64,000 nt of DNA from Nocardioides glacieisoli (GTDB lineage Bacteria; Actinomycetota; Actinomycetes; Propionibacteriales; Nocardioidaceae), in assembly GCF_004137245.1 (NCBI RefSeq), contig NZ_SDWS01000005.1:186001-250000 (forward strand). Reading direction: 5' to 3'. A model generated the notes under the pieces. The model saw only the letters and a program-made list of their open reading frames with translations. It made no database searches and had not been told where the DNA came from. Position 1 is the stretch's first letter; the number at the start of each line of letters is the position of its first letter. Below are positions 15,574 through 23,805 of the stretch, one piece after another. The position numbers and the translations under genes are program-made.

Positions 15574-16242
15574 TCAGGCCGTGCCGAGCAGGCCGGCGTC
15601 GAGGTGCTCGAGCAGGTCGCGCGGACCGTCGTGGACCGCCGCGGCACCGGCCGCCAGGAGCCGCTCGGCACTCACCCCGCCGCTGCGCAGGCCGATCGAC
15701 TCCAGGCCCGCGGCGACCGCGGACTCGACGTCCCACGTCGCGTCACCGATGACCACCCCCGAACCGCCCCCACCGCGCTCGACGGCGAGCGCGACCAGGT
15801 CGGGCGAGGGCTTGCTCGCTGCCTCGTCGGAGCCGGTGACGACGGCGTGCAGGCGGTGGCCGATCCCCACGATGTCGAGGAGGTCGTCGACGAGGGCGGC
15901 CTCGGACGAGCTGGCGAGCACCACGCGGTGGCCGCGATCGACGAGGGCATCCACCAGCTCGGGCGCACCGTCGAGGGGACAGATGGTCCGCAGCCCGGTG
16001 CGGAAGTAGGTGTCGTGCAGGCGGCGGACCTCGTCGCCGACGGCGTGCTCGGCCGAGTCGCCGGCGACGGCGGCGACCAGCCGGTCGCCGCCCATGCCGA
16101 TGGCCTCGTGGATGCGTACGGAGCTCACGTGGAGGCCGACGTCGTGGAAGGCGGCCTGCCACGACACGACGTGCTGGTAGACCGAGTCGACCAGGGTGCC
16201 GTCGAGGTCGAGGACGACCACGGGGCGAGCGGGAGTCTTCAT
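15574..16242 (-). CDS. HAD family hydrolase, phosphoglycolate phosphatase-like
   Basis: A 222-residue HAD phosphatase with an alpha-helical cap. Motif I is VLDLDGTLVDS (catalytic Asp), motif II ASSSEAALV, the motif III lysine lies in ASKPSPD, and motif IV is VIGDATWDVESA. In the last motif the usual DxxxD pattern is GDATWDVES, so the acidic pair is kept. Substrate is probably a small sugar or glycolate phosphate. ATG 16242 gives the standard N-terminus; TACGTC lies 6 nt before it, one base off the leaderless pattern. Confidence 0.83.
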   Translation of the reverse strand: MKTPARPVVVLDLDGTLVDSVYQHVVSWQAAFHDVGLHVSSVRIHEAIGMGGDRLVAAVAGDSAEHAVGDEVRRLHDTYFRTGLRTICPLDGAPELVDALVDRGHRVVLASSSEAALVDDLLDIVGIGHRLHAVVTGSDEAASKPSPDLVALAVERGGGGSGVVIGDATWDVESAVAAGLESIGLRSGGVSAERLLAAGAAAVHDGPRDLLEHLDAGLLGTA

Positions 16243-16370
16243 CCGTCGGACGTACCCCCGAAGAGCGGGCGCCATGCGCCCTACGCCCGACCGCCCGGGC
16301 GGGTGTGGTGGGGCCAGTGCGCGGGGAGGACCATCGACACTCATACCCATCGCCTCGAAGGGGAACGCGC

Positions 16371-17027
16371 GTGGAGCTCCTGCCACAGAGCAAGGAAGCC
16401 CTGGACGAGTACGTCACCCCATCGGTCGACGACGTCGAGGGCCTCCTGCGCGTCATCGAGGGGTGGGCCGTGCGGACGGTGCCCGAGTGCGTCGCGCTGA
16501 GCGTGACCATGCTCGACGACGACCTCACCTTCACGCTCGTCGACACCGATGCCAGGACTGAGGCGGCCTCCGGCGAGGCTGATCGCGGCGCGGGCGACCA
16601 GGAGCCGGACTTCGCGCTCGACGAGCAGGGGTGGGCCGACATGGCCCGTCAGCGCGCCTTCTCCGGTATCGCCAGCACCGTCTGCCTCCCCGTGGTCGAG
16701 GGGGGGCGAGCGGTGCTCAACATCGATCTCTACGCCTCGACCGCGCACGCCTTCCGCGACCGGATCGACGGACTGGTCGCCGCGCTGGGTGCGTGGCAGG
16801 CCGGAGCCGTGACCAACGCCGACCTGGGGTTCGAGTCGTTGCGGCGGGCCGAGGCTGCCCCCGAGCGGCTGCGCGAGCAACGCCTCGTCGACGTGGCGGT
16901 CGGCCTCGTGGCCGCCCGGATCGGCGTGACCACCGACGACGCCTCGGGGCTGCTCAACCACGCCGCGGAGCGCGCCGGCGTCACCGAGGCGCAGGCCGCG
17001 ACGGTGGCCCGGGTGCTGCTGGCCTGA
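16371..17027 (+). CDS. GAF and ANTAR domain regulator
   Basis: A 218-residue protein with a GAF-like N-terminal domain (about residues 10-150) and a short ANTAR C-terminal domain (about 165-218: LREQRLVDVAVGLVAARIGV ... LLNHAAERAGVTEAQAATVARVLLA). The expected output is RNA binding and antitermination. GTG 16371 has AAGGGGA 6 nt upstream. A Glu/Asp-rich insert (TEAASGEADRGAGDQEPDF) sits in the GAF domain. The orphan LuxR gene follows after 68 nt. Confidence 0.8.
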   Translation: MELLPQSKEALDEYVTPSVDDVEGLLRVIEGWAVRTVPECVALSVTMLDDDLTFTLVDTDARTEAASGEADRGAGDQEPDFALDEQGWADMARQRAFSGIASTVCLPVVEGGRAVLNIDLYASTAHAFRDRIDGLVAALGAWQAGAVTNADLGFESLRRAEAAPERLREQRLVDVAVGLVAARIGVTTDDASGLLNHAAERAGVTEAQAATVARVLLA

Positions 17028-17095
17028 CCGGTCGCTCGCCACAACCGGGAGGACCGGCGGCGTATGTGCCACATCCATCGGGGTACCTACCGCCC

Positions 17096-17767
17096 ATGGA
17101 TCGACAGGGCACCACCACCGCACCCAGGCACATCAAGGTCGCGATCATGGACGAGAGCGAGCTCGTCGTGCACGGCATCCGCGCCATGTTCGAGCCGCAC
17201 TCCGCCGTCGTCTCCGTGGTGCCCTACCGCACCACCGGACCGGCCCCACTGTGCGACCTCACGCTCTACGAGCCCTCCGCCCACCGGCGTACGACGTCCG
17301 CGCCCCAGCGCTTCCCCACCCGCATGGTCGCCTTCGGCTGGGACTGCACCCCCGAGGCCGTGTCGACCGAGATGTCGCGCGGCGCCGCGGGCTTCGTCAG
17401 CAAGTGGCTCCCCACCCGGCGACTGATCTGGAACCTGCTCCAGATCGCCGACGGCCGGGTCGTCGTGGACGCCTGGTCCGGCAAGGGCGAGCCCGCCAAG
17501 CCCACTGCCGCCGAGAAGTGGCCGCTGACGCACCGCGAGACCGAGGTGCTCTCGATGATCGCGTCGGGCCTCGCCAACCGGGAGATCGCCGAGCAGACCA
17601 ACCTCAGCATCAACTCGGTCAAGTCCTACATCCGCGGCGCCTACGCCAAGATCGAGGTGACCTCGCGGTCGCAGGCGGTCCTGTGGGCGATCCAGCACGG
17701 CCTGCTGATGTCCGGCGACCCGGTCATGTCCGTGCCCCGGGCTGCCGCCCAGCCCGCGCGCGTGTGA
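17096..17767 (+). CDS. LuxR-family regulator with degenerate receiver domain
   Basis: A 223-residue protein resembling a NarL/FixJ response regulator. The receiver-like part (about residues 12-125) begins KVAIMDESELVVHGIRAMF, keeping one acidic residue pair. The strand that should carry the phospho-acceptor reads CDLTLYEPSA, so the aspartate is lost. The conserved lysine remains in GFVSKWLP. The C-terminal HTH (about 150-205: LTHRETEVLSMIASGLANREIAEQTNLSINSVKSYI) is intact and should bind DNA. No partner kinase is adjacent, so a phosphorylation-independent signal is likely. Its stop overlaps the start of the following gene by 4 nt. Confidence 0.82.
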   Translation: MDRQGTTTAPRHIKVAIMDESELVVHGIRAMFEPHSAVVSVVPYRTTGPAPLCDLTLYEPSAHRRTTSAPQRFPTRMVAFGWDCTPEAVSTEMSRGAAGFVSKWLPTRRLIWNLLQIADGRVVVDAWSGKGEPAKPTAAEKWPLTHRETEVLSMIASGLANREIAEQTNLSINSVKSYIRGAYAKIEVTSRSQAVLWAIQHGLLMSGDPVMSVPRAAAQPARV

Positions 17768-18731
17768 CCCGCTTCGGCTACTTCCTCTCCTGCGAGGAGT
17801 ACTCACCCGAGCAGCTGCTCGAGCAGGCGAGGCTCGCCGAGCGGGCCGGTTTCGACTCCCTCTGGATCAGCGACCACTTCCACCCGTGGACCAATGCGCA
17901 GGGGCAGTCGCCGTTCGTCTGGTCGATGATCGGCGCCGTCGCGCAGGTCTGCGACCTCCCGGTGACGACCGCGGTCACCTGCCCCACGGTGCGGACGCAC
18001 CCCGCGGTGATCGCCCAGGCCGCTGCCACCTCGGCCGTGCTCCTGGGCGAGGGACGCTTCACCCTCGGCGTCGGGACCGGTGAGGCGCTCAACGAGCACG
18101 TGCTGGGCGACGCGTGGCCACGCACCGACATCCGCCTCGCGATGCTCGAGGAGGCCGTCGAGGTGCTCCGCCGGCTCTGGACCGGCGAGGTCGTCTCGCA
18201 CGACGGGCGCCACTACACCGTCGACACGGCGCGGATCTACACGCTGCCCGACACTCCGCCTCCGGTCTACATGAGCGCCTTCGGGCCCAAGGCACTCGAC
18301 GTCGCCTGCCGCATCGCCGACGGGTTCATCACCACCAAGCCCGACGCCGAGTCGGTGGACACCTTCCGGAAGGCCAAGGGCGCCGATGCCCCGGCCCAGC
18401 GGGTTTCAAGGTCGGTTGGGGTCCCACCAAGGACGAGGCAATCGACGCGGCGTACGCCCTGTGGCCCAACGCCGGCGTTCCCGGCGAGTTGAGCCAGGTG
18501 CTGCCGAGCCCGCAGCACTTCGAGCAGGCCGCCGAGCTCGTCACCCGCGACAAGTTCGCGGAGAACGGAGCCTTCGGTCCCGACGTCGCCGAGCACGTCA
18601 AGGCCTACGCGCCGTTCGTCGACGCCGGCTTCAGCGAGGTCTACGTCGCCAACATGGGACCGCACTACGCCGACATGATCGCGGCCTACGGGTCCGACGT
18701 GCTTCCCGAGCTGCGCCGACGTACGTCCTGA
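17764..18731 (+). pseudogene. F420-dependent LLM-class oxidoreductase (FGD-like) with frameshift
   Basis: The product begins TRFGYFLSCEEYSPEQLLEQA and carries the hallmarks of the F420-dependent G6PDH-like group of luciferase-like enzymes (ISDHFHPW, TAVTCPTVRTHPAVIAQAAA, GVGTGEALNEH). Near 18399 the frame shifts. Upstream sequence encodes ...KGADAPAQ, and the continuation GFKVGWGPTKDEAIDAAY ... DVLPELRR is in the next frame. Family members read AQAGFKV, so one base (a G in CAG-GCG) seems to be missing. Coding quality is high on both sides. The upstream frame would stop at 18492. The GTG overlaps the luxR stop. Confidence 0.82.
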
Positions 18732-18738
18732 CGCGGTC

Positions 18739-19422
18739 TCAGGCGGCGTCGCCACCGCCTCGCGTCCCGCCCGTGCTCCTGCTGCGCATCGACGTGCGCC
18801 GGTCCTCCCGCACCTCGTCGAGGTAGCGCACTTCCGCGACGAACTGGTGCACTGCCGGGTGGTCGTCCGGTGTCCCCCAGGTCTCACGCAGGATCCGCTT
18901 CCAGAACGGCGACACCCGATACCTGATCGCGGGGTCCCCGACCCTCTTGGAGTGGTCGCGGGCCCGGAACGCCTCGATCGAGGTCATCGCCCGCAGCCGC
19001 CGCGGCACCCACCACCCCGTAGCCGTGAGGTCCGTGTGCGCGGGGTACCGGCTACCGCCGTGCTTCCGTGCCCCGTCCGCACGCATCGGACCCACCTCCT
19101 GCCCGGTGTCCTCGTCGTGGAAGTCCATCCGCAGCCGAGCCATCCGCAACAGCCGCTCCATGACACTCATCCGTGGACTCGTCCGCGCCGTCTCCCACCG
19201 CGCGACCACCGACTGCGAGACGCCGAGCAGCGCAGCCAACCCGCGCTGCGACACGTCCAGGATCCGCCTGATCCGCCGCACCATCCCCGCGATCCCGCCA
19301 CGGAACGGCCCCATCAGCCAGACCTCGCGCTCCGCCTGGGTCCACTTCGCCATGCAGTCCCACGGCGGCAACCCGTTCACCCGCCCCGTCTGGTCGTGCT
19401 CTGTCTGGTCGCCTGCCTCCAT
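18739..19422 (-). CDS. XRE-family HTH DNA-binding protein
   Basis: A 227-residue protein with a Cro/C1-type helix-turn-helix at about residues 45-100 (LDVSQRGLAALLGVSQSVVARWETARTSPRMSVMERLLRMA). The C-terminal half is Arg/Trp-rich with no known fold (TGWWVPRRLRAM, YRVSPFWKRILRETWG). It may bind a ligand or a protein partner. ATG 19422 follows AGGGGC; ATG 19353 (MAKWTQ) is an alternative. Base composition is slightly lower in G+C than its neighbours, and it borders a 430-nt gap with palindromes, so it may be accessory DNA. Confidence 0.72.
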   Translation of the reverse strand: MEAGDQTEHDQTGRVNGLPPWDCMAKWTQAEREVWLMGPFRGGIAGMVRRIRRILDVSQRGLAALLGVSQSVVARWETARTSPRMSVMERLLRMARLRMDFHDEDTGQEVGPMRADGARKHGGSRYPAHTDLTATGWWVPRRLRAMTSIEAFRARDHSKRVGDPAIRYRVSPFWKRILRETWGTPDDHPAVHQFVAEVRYLDEVREDRRTSMRSRSTGGTRGGGDAA

Positions 19423-19620
19423 GCGCCCCTGCCCCTTCCCGTTCGCCCGCGCACCCACCGTCAGGCGCGTCGTACGACCAGCACAGACGCCGGCACCGAC
19501 ACCTGCGAACGGTCCTCCACAGCCGGGCAGCTCGAACGCCCGACGGATCCACCTGTGGACACCTGGTGGCCCACGAACCGTCGTACTGGCGAGCCCTGCA
19601 CGCCCACCCCGCCGCCGCTA

Positions 19621-19655
19621 CTTGCCGATGAGTCCCTCAGAGACTCACTGGCAAG
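19621..19655. repeat. Imperfect palindrome, copy 1 of a local pair
   Basis: CTTGCCGATGAGTC and GACTCACTGGCAAG form 14-bp arms with two central mismatches around a 7-nt loop. A related copy is at 19712-19739. The 19423-19854 gap between the XRE and SDR genes holds this pair and no supportable gene; G+C is a little lower than in the flanks. Confidence 0.6.
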
Positions 19656-19711
19656 CGCGCAGGGTCCCAGCAGGGTCAGGGGGTGAACCGGTTGTCGTGC
19701 GCCTGATGACG

Positions 19712-19739
19712 CTGAGTCGCTCAAAGACTCATGGGCAAG
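19712..19739. repeat. Palindrome, copy 2 of a local pair
   Basis: CTGAGTCGCTCAAAGACTCA followed by TGGGCAAG repeats the core and right arm of the 19621 element in the same orientation. The inner stem TGAGTC/GACTCA with a 7-nt loop is perfect, while the left outer arm has decayed. Confidence 0.55.
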
Positions 19740-19854
19740 GAGGCGACGGACGGCTGTGACGCAGGAGCGACGGACGTGGGCAGCGTGCTCGTCGCCCTCC
19801 GGATGCCCCAGGCGCCGAGCTTCCGAAGTGTCCGCAGCTGAGGCGGTGCGCCGG

Positions 19855-20856
19855 TTAGCTGTCCTGTGCCTGAGGGCGTGCGCTCCCGCGCGCTGCCATC
19901 CGACGGCGTACGACCTCGACGAGGTTGGCGCCGATCCCGCGCAGGGCACTGCCCTGGTGCCCGCGGAGCCCGTTGCCGTCCTGCTGCGAGGCGAGCACGT
20001 TGCCGGGACCGCGCACCACGGGTGCGACGAGGTCCTGCGCCACGACGGAGAAGAGTGGCCCGACGAGCCGGTCGTACACCCACGGCAGCGCCGTGAAGCC
20101 GAAGCGGATCGCGTCGTTGGAGACACCGACCTGGCCGCCGCGCCACGGGTGGTCCGCCACGGCCAGCACGCGGCGGGCGATGGTCTCCGGCGGACTGACA
20201 GGGAAGGGCGGACGGCCGACCGAGTCGCCGTAGGTCGCGGCCTGGCGGTAGATCGGGGTGTCGACCCCACCCGGCGCGACGTAGCCGAGCCGGACGCCGG
20301 GCCGGTCGCGGTTGTCGACCCGCAGCTGGCGCACGAGCCCGCGCACGCCCCACTTGCTGACGACGTACGCCGCCATGTCCGGGACCGCGATGTGACCGAT
20401 CACCGAGCCGACGAGCACCAGGCTGCCCGCCCCTTCCCCGCCTCCCTGGCCGCGCAGCACCGGAAGCGCGTGGCGGGCGAGGTTGACCGAGCCGAGCAGG
20501 TTCGTGGAGACCACGCGGTCGAAGACGTCGACCGGGACGTCGGGGATGCGGCCGTAGGCGACGACGCCCGCGGAGCCCACGACGACGTCGAGCCGTCCGT
20601 GCCTGGCGACGGCGGCGGAGACCGCAGCGGCCACCTGCGAGTCGTCGGCCATGTCGGTGGGCACGACCAGGGTCGAGGCCGCGCCGAGCGCCTCGCAGTC
20701 GACGGCGACGCGCTCGAGGGAATCGGCGCCGCGGGCGAGCAGCACGACGTGGTCACCCCGCACGGCTGCCAGGCGAGCGGTGGCCTCGCCGATGCCACTG
20801 GAGGCACCGGTGACGAGCACGACGCAGGGACGAGCGGTGGTCCGGGAACGATGCAT
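19855..20856 (-). CDS. Short-chain dehydrogenase/reductase
   Basis: A 333-residue SDR. The N-terminal cofactor motif VTGASSGIGEATARLA, the NAG-like segment VVVGSAGVVAYG (with Ser replacing Asn), the catalytic Ser (LVLVGSVIGH) and the AAYVVSK Tyr-Lys pair are all visible. The C-terminal extension of about 70 residues is longer than the classical 250-residue form and ends in an Arg/Gln-rich tail. Substrate is not predictable. No ribosome binding site is obvious before the ATG. It lies 40 nt downstream of the acidic protein gene and may be co-transcribed with it. Confidence 0.84.
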   Translation of the reverse strand: MHRSRTTARPCVVLVTGASSGIGEATARLAAVRGDHVVLLARGADSLERVAVDCEALGAASTLVVPTDMADDSQVAAAVSAAVARHGRLDVVVGSAGVVAYGRIPDVPVDVFDRVVSTNLLGSVNLARHALPVLRGQGGGEGAGSLVLVGSVIGHIAVPDMAAYVVSKWGVRGLVRQLRVDNRDRPGVRLGYVAPGGVDTPIYRQAATYGDSVGRPPFPVSPPETIARRVLAVADHPWRGGQVGVSNDAIRFGFTALPWVYDRLVGPLFSVVAQDLVAPVVRGPGNVLASQQDGNGLRGHQGSALRGIGANLVEVVRRRMAARGSARPQAQDS

Positions 20857-20896
20857 TCGGCCCCGTACCCACCAGCGAGACTCCTACAGCGAGGCG

Positions 20897-21355
20897 CTAG
20901 TCGTCGTACTCCGGGTCGCCCTCGACGTCCGCCGGCCGGGCCTCGTGCCCGTCGCGACCGCGGGTGCGGCGCAGCTCCTTCATCTCGGCCTCGAAGACGT
21001 GTCGCTGGCCGTCCATGAGCTCGTCCAGCGCACGCTGGTGGAAGCCCTTGGCGCGGGCGTAGAACCCGTCGTCGTACTCCTCGACCATCTGGAACGACCA
21101 CATGCCCGGCAGCGGGTTGCTGCCCAGCACGTCGCGGTCCATCGTGTCGGCGAGGTCGGCATGGCCCGCCTCGCGCAGCAGGGCCTCGGCCTCCTCCATC
21201 GTGCTCTCCGCGCTGCCCATGAGGCGGTGGAAGGCGTAGAGGTGGCCGCGTGCGTCCTCGACGTGGTCGAGGGCCGCGGACAGCTTGCCGACCGCCTCGA
21301 CGGTCTCGTCGGTGACGCCCTCGGGGCGCCGGTGCTCGGGTGCGGGCCTGCTCAT
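20897..21355 (-). CDS. Conserved actinobacterial protein of unknown function
   Basis: A 152-residue, acidic, mostly helical protein (LSAALDHVEDARGHLYAFHRLMGSAESTMEEAEALLREAGH...) ending in a charged tail EGDPEYDD. It has conserved Trp/Phe-rich middle (LPGMWSFQMVEEYDDGFYA) but no catalytic motif I can name. It has no signal peptide or membrane segment. It is divergent from the zinc alcohol dehydrogenase gene with about 100 nt between the starts. Start ATG 21355 gives MSRPAPEHRRPEG. Confidence 0.65.
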   Translation of the reverse strand: MSRPAPEHRRPEGVTDETVEAVGKLSAALDHVEDARGHLYAFHRLMGSAESTMEEAEALLREAGHADLADTMDRDVLGSNPLPGMWSFQMVEEYDDGFYARAKGFHQRALDELMDGQRHVFEAEMKELRRTRGRDGHEARPADVEGDPEYDD

Positions 21356-21458
21356 GACGAGAGCCTCACACGCACCCGATCCGCCTGACCACCTACCAAC
21401 GGGCGACCGCCGTGCGTGCGCGTGCATGGCATCGCAAGGGGCTGGGCACTGGCTCGAC

Positions 21459-22640
21459 ATGAGAGCAGTCACTTGGCAGGGCCGGCAGGACATGCAGGTC
21501 ATCGACGTCCCGGACCCGGTCATCGAGGAGCCGACCGACGTCGTCGTCGAGATCACCTCGACCGGGTTGTGCGGCTCGGACCTCCACCTCTACGACCCGC
21601 TGACGCCCTTCATGACCGACGGAGACGTCGTCGGTCACGAGCCGATGGGCATCGTGCGCGAGGTCGGGTCGGCCGTCGAGACGCTGCAGGCGGGGGACCG
21701 TGTCGTGGTCCCCTTCAACATCAGCTGCGGCTCGTGCTGGATGTGCGACCGCGGCCTCTTCAGCCAGTGCGAGACCACCCAGAACCGCGAGTCCGGCACC
21801 GGCGCGAGTCTGTTCGGCTACAGCAAGCTCTACGGCCAGGTACCCGGCGGCCAGGCCGAGCTGTTGCGCGTGCCCTTCGGTGACAAGCTCCCGATCAAGG
21901 TGCCGCACGGCCCGCCGGACGACCGCTTCCTCTTCCTCTCCGACGTGCTGCCCACCGCGTGGCAGGCCGTCGAGTACGCCGACGTCGAGGACGGCGGCAC
22001 CCTCGCCGTCATCGGCGCCGGACCGATCGGTGACATGGCGGCGCGCATCGCGATGCACCGCGGCCTCGACGTGATCGTGGTCGACAACGTCCGCGAGCGG
22101 CTGGCCCGCATCCACGGCCGCGGCGGCCGGACCATCGACCACAGCGAGGTCGACGGGGTCGGTGACGCGATCCGCGCGATGACCGACGGCCGTGGCGCCG
22201 ACGCCGTGATCGACGCCGTCGGCATGGAGGCCCACGGTTCGCCCGTGGCGGAGGTCGCGCAGAAGGCGCTCGCCCTGCTGCCCAAGAAGGTGCAGGAGAA
22301 GATGATGCTGACCGCCGGCTCCGACCGGCTCGCCGCGCTGATGAGCGCCATCGACTCGGTGCGCCGCGGCGGGACGATCAGCATCTCGGGCGTGTACGGC
22401 GCGCCCACCGACCCGCTGCCGATGTTCCAGCTCTTCGACAAGCAGGTCCAGATCCGGATGGGCCAGGCCAACGTCCACCGGTGGAGCGACGACATCCTCG
22501 CGCTGCTCCAGCAGGACGAGGACGTGCTCGGCGTGGAGTCGTTCGCGACCCACCACCTGCCCCTCGAGGACGCCCCCGAGGCCTACCGGAAGTTCCGCGA
22601 CAAGGAGGACGGCATGGTGAAGGTGGTGTTCACTCCGTGA
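21459..22640 (+). CDS. Zinc-dependent alcohol dehydrogenase family protein
   Basis: A 393-residue MDR enzyme of the glutathione-independent formaldehyde dehydrogenase-like type. It has the catalytic zinc ligands in STGLCGSDLHLYD and GHEPMGIV, the structural-zinc cysteines in CGSCWMCDRGLFSQC, and the NAD-binding loop VIGAGPIGDMAARIA near residue 190. A central insert (ALALLPKKVQEKMMLTAGSDR) is characteristic of this subgroup. Likely reaction: NAD(P)-dependent oxidation of an alcohol or aldehyde adduct. It is the first gene of a three-gene unit with the haem-oxygenase-fold and CDGSH genes. Confidence 0.87.
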   Translation: MRAVTWQGRQDMQVIDVPDPVIEEPTDVVVEITSTGLCGSDLHLYDPLTPFMTDGDVVGHEPMGIVREVGSAVETLQAGDRVVVPFNISCGSCWMCDRGLFSQCETTQNRESGTGASLFGYSKLYGQVPGGQAELLRVPFGDKLPIKVPHGPPDDRFLFLSDVLPTAWQAVEYADVEDGGTLAVIGAGPIGDMAARIAMHRGLDVIVVDNVRERLARIHGRGGRTIDHSEVDGVGDAIRAMTDGRGADAVIDAVGMEAHGSPVAEVAQKALALLPKKVQEKMMLTAGSDRLAALMSAIDSVRRGGTISISGVYGAPTDPLPMFQLFDKQVQIRMGQANVHRWSDDILALLQQDEDVLGVESFATHHLPLEDAPEAYRKFRDKEDGMVKVVFTP

Positions 22641-23578
22641 GGATGCCCAAGCCGCGCGGCCCGCTCAGCGAGTGGGTCGTCGCTCGGCTCGCTACCCCGG
22701 TCGACGGCGGCCACGCCCCGACCGCGGACGAGTGGGACGACGAGTGCATCGCACTGTGGACGCTCCACGAGATGTCCTACCGCGGGTTCGAGGACGCCGC
22801 GGACGACGCCGAGTGGCAGCCCGCGATGCTCGCCGTGCGGCACGAGCTCGAGGTGGCGCTCGAGCAGCGCCTGCGGCGCCGGTGGCCGGGCGCGGACGCC
22901 GAGGTCGCCGACGTACCGGCCGCCCTGGAGGCGGTCGTCGCCGCGGACGACGGCCCGTCGCTCGCCGACCACGTGCGCAGGCGCGCGACCACCGACGAGG
23001 TCCTCGAGCTGTTCCGGCAGCGCTCGGTCTACCAGCTCAAGGAGGCCGACCCGATGACGTGGGTGATCCCGCACCTGCCCGTCCGGTCGAAGGCGGCGCT
23101 CGTCGAGCTCCAGTACGACGAGTACGGCGGCGGCGACCCCAACCGGATGCACTCGCACCTCTTCGCCCGGGGCATGGTCGATGTCGGGCTGCGTGCCGAG
23201 TACGGCGCGTACGTCGACGACGCGCTCCCCGAGACCCTCGAGCTCAACAACGCGCTCTCGATGCTCGGCATGCACCGACGACTGCGCGGTGCAGCGGTCG
23301 GCCACCTGGCGGCGTTCGAGATGACGAGCACCCTGCCGTCCCGGAAGATGGTCCAGGGCCTCGGCCGGCTCGGTCTCGACGGTCCGATGGCGGCCTACTT
23401 CGACGAGCACGTCGAGGCCGACGCCGTCCACGAGCTGCTCGCCGCGCGCGACATCTGCGCCACTCTGGCCGAGGACGAGCCCGACCAGGCAGCCGAGATC
23501 CTCTTCGGCGCGTTCACCTGCGTCGACCTCGAGGCGCGCCTCGCCACCGCCCTGCTCACTTCGTGGGACGCCGCGTGA
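22637..23578 (+). CDS. Iron-containing redox enzyme family protein (haem-oxygenase-like fold)
   Basis: A 313-residue protein resembling the haem-oxygenase-like diiron oxidase (HDO) superfamily. Candidate metal-binding residues are in VELQYDEYGGGDPNRMHSHL (Glu/Asp and His), FEMTSTLPSRKMVQGL, and YFDEHVEADAVHEL (Glu-x2-3-His pairs), an all-helical pattern. GTG 22637 overlaps the ADH stop and has AAGGTGG 9 nt upstream; ATG 22643 is an alternative. Its stop overlaps the CDGSH gene, so all three are coupled. Reaction is unknown; relatives oxidise or cleave small substrates with O2. Confidence 0.78.
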   Translation: MRMPKPRGPLSEWVVARLATPVDGGHAPTADEWDDECIALWTLHEMSYRGFEDAADDAEWQPAMLAVRHELEVALEQRLRRRWPGADAEVADVPAALEAVVAADDGPSLADHVRRRATTDEVLELFRQRSVYQLKEADPMTWVIPHLPVRSKAALVELQYDEYGGGDPNRMHSHLFARGMVDVGLRAEYGAYVDDALPETLELNNALSMLGMHRRLRGAAVGHLAAFEMTSTLPSRKMVQGLGRLGLDGPMAAYFDEHVEADAVHELLAARDICATLAEDEPDQAAEILFGAFTCVDLEARLATALLTSWDAA

Positions 23579-23787
23579 CCACGCGCCCCGAGGTCGAGGA
23601 GTTCGACCACCCCGATGTCGTCGTCGTGCCCCACGGCCCGATGCTGCTGCGCGGAGCCACCTCGGTGCAGGGCGTGGACGGTACCGTCCACGACGTCCGT
23701 CGCCCGGTCGTCGCGCTCTGCCGCTGCGACAAGTCCAGCCGGCTGCCGTTCTGCGACGGCACCCACAAGGTCATCCCGCGGCGCTGA
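23575..23787 (+). CDS. CDGSH-type iron-sulfur protein
   Basis: A 70-residue protein with the complete [2Fe-2S] ligand pattern CRCDKSSRLPFCDGTH (three Cys and one His), the mitoNEET/CDGSH signature. It is likely a small electron carrier or redox sensor for the diiron-type protein encoded directly upstream. GTG 23575 overlaps that gene's stop (GTGA). The pairing of these two families in one coupled unit suggests that it supplies electrons to its neighbour. Confidence 0.9.
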   Translation: MTTRPEVEEFDHPDVVVVPHGPMLLRGATSVQGVDGTVHDVRRPVVALCRCDKSSRLPFCDGTHKVIPRR

Positions 23788-23805
23788 GCCCCTCGGCCTG
23801 CCTGC

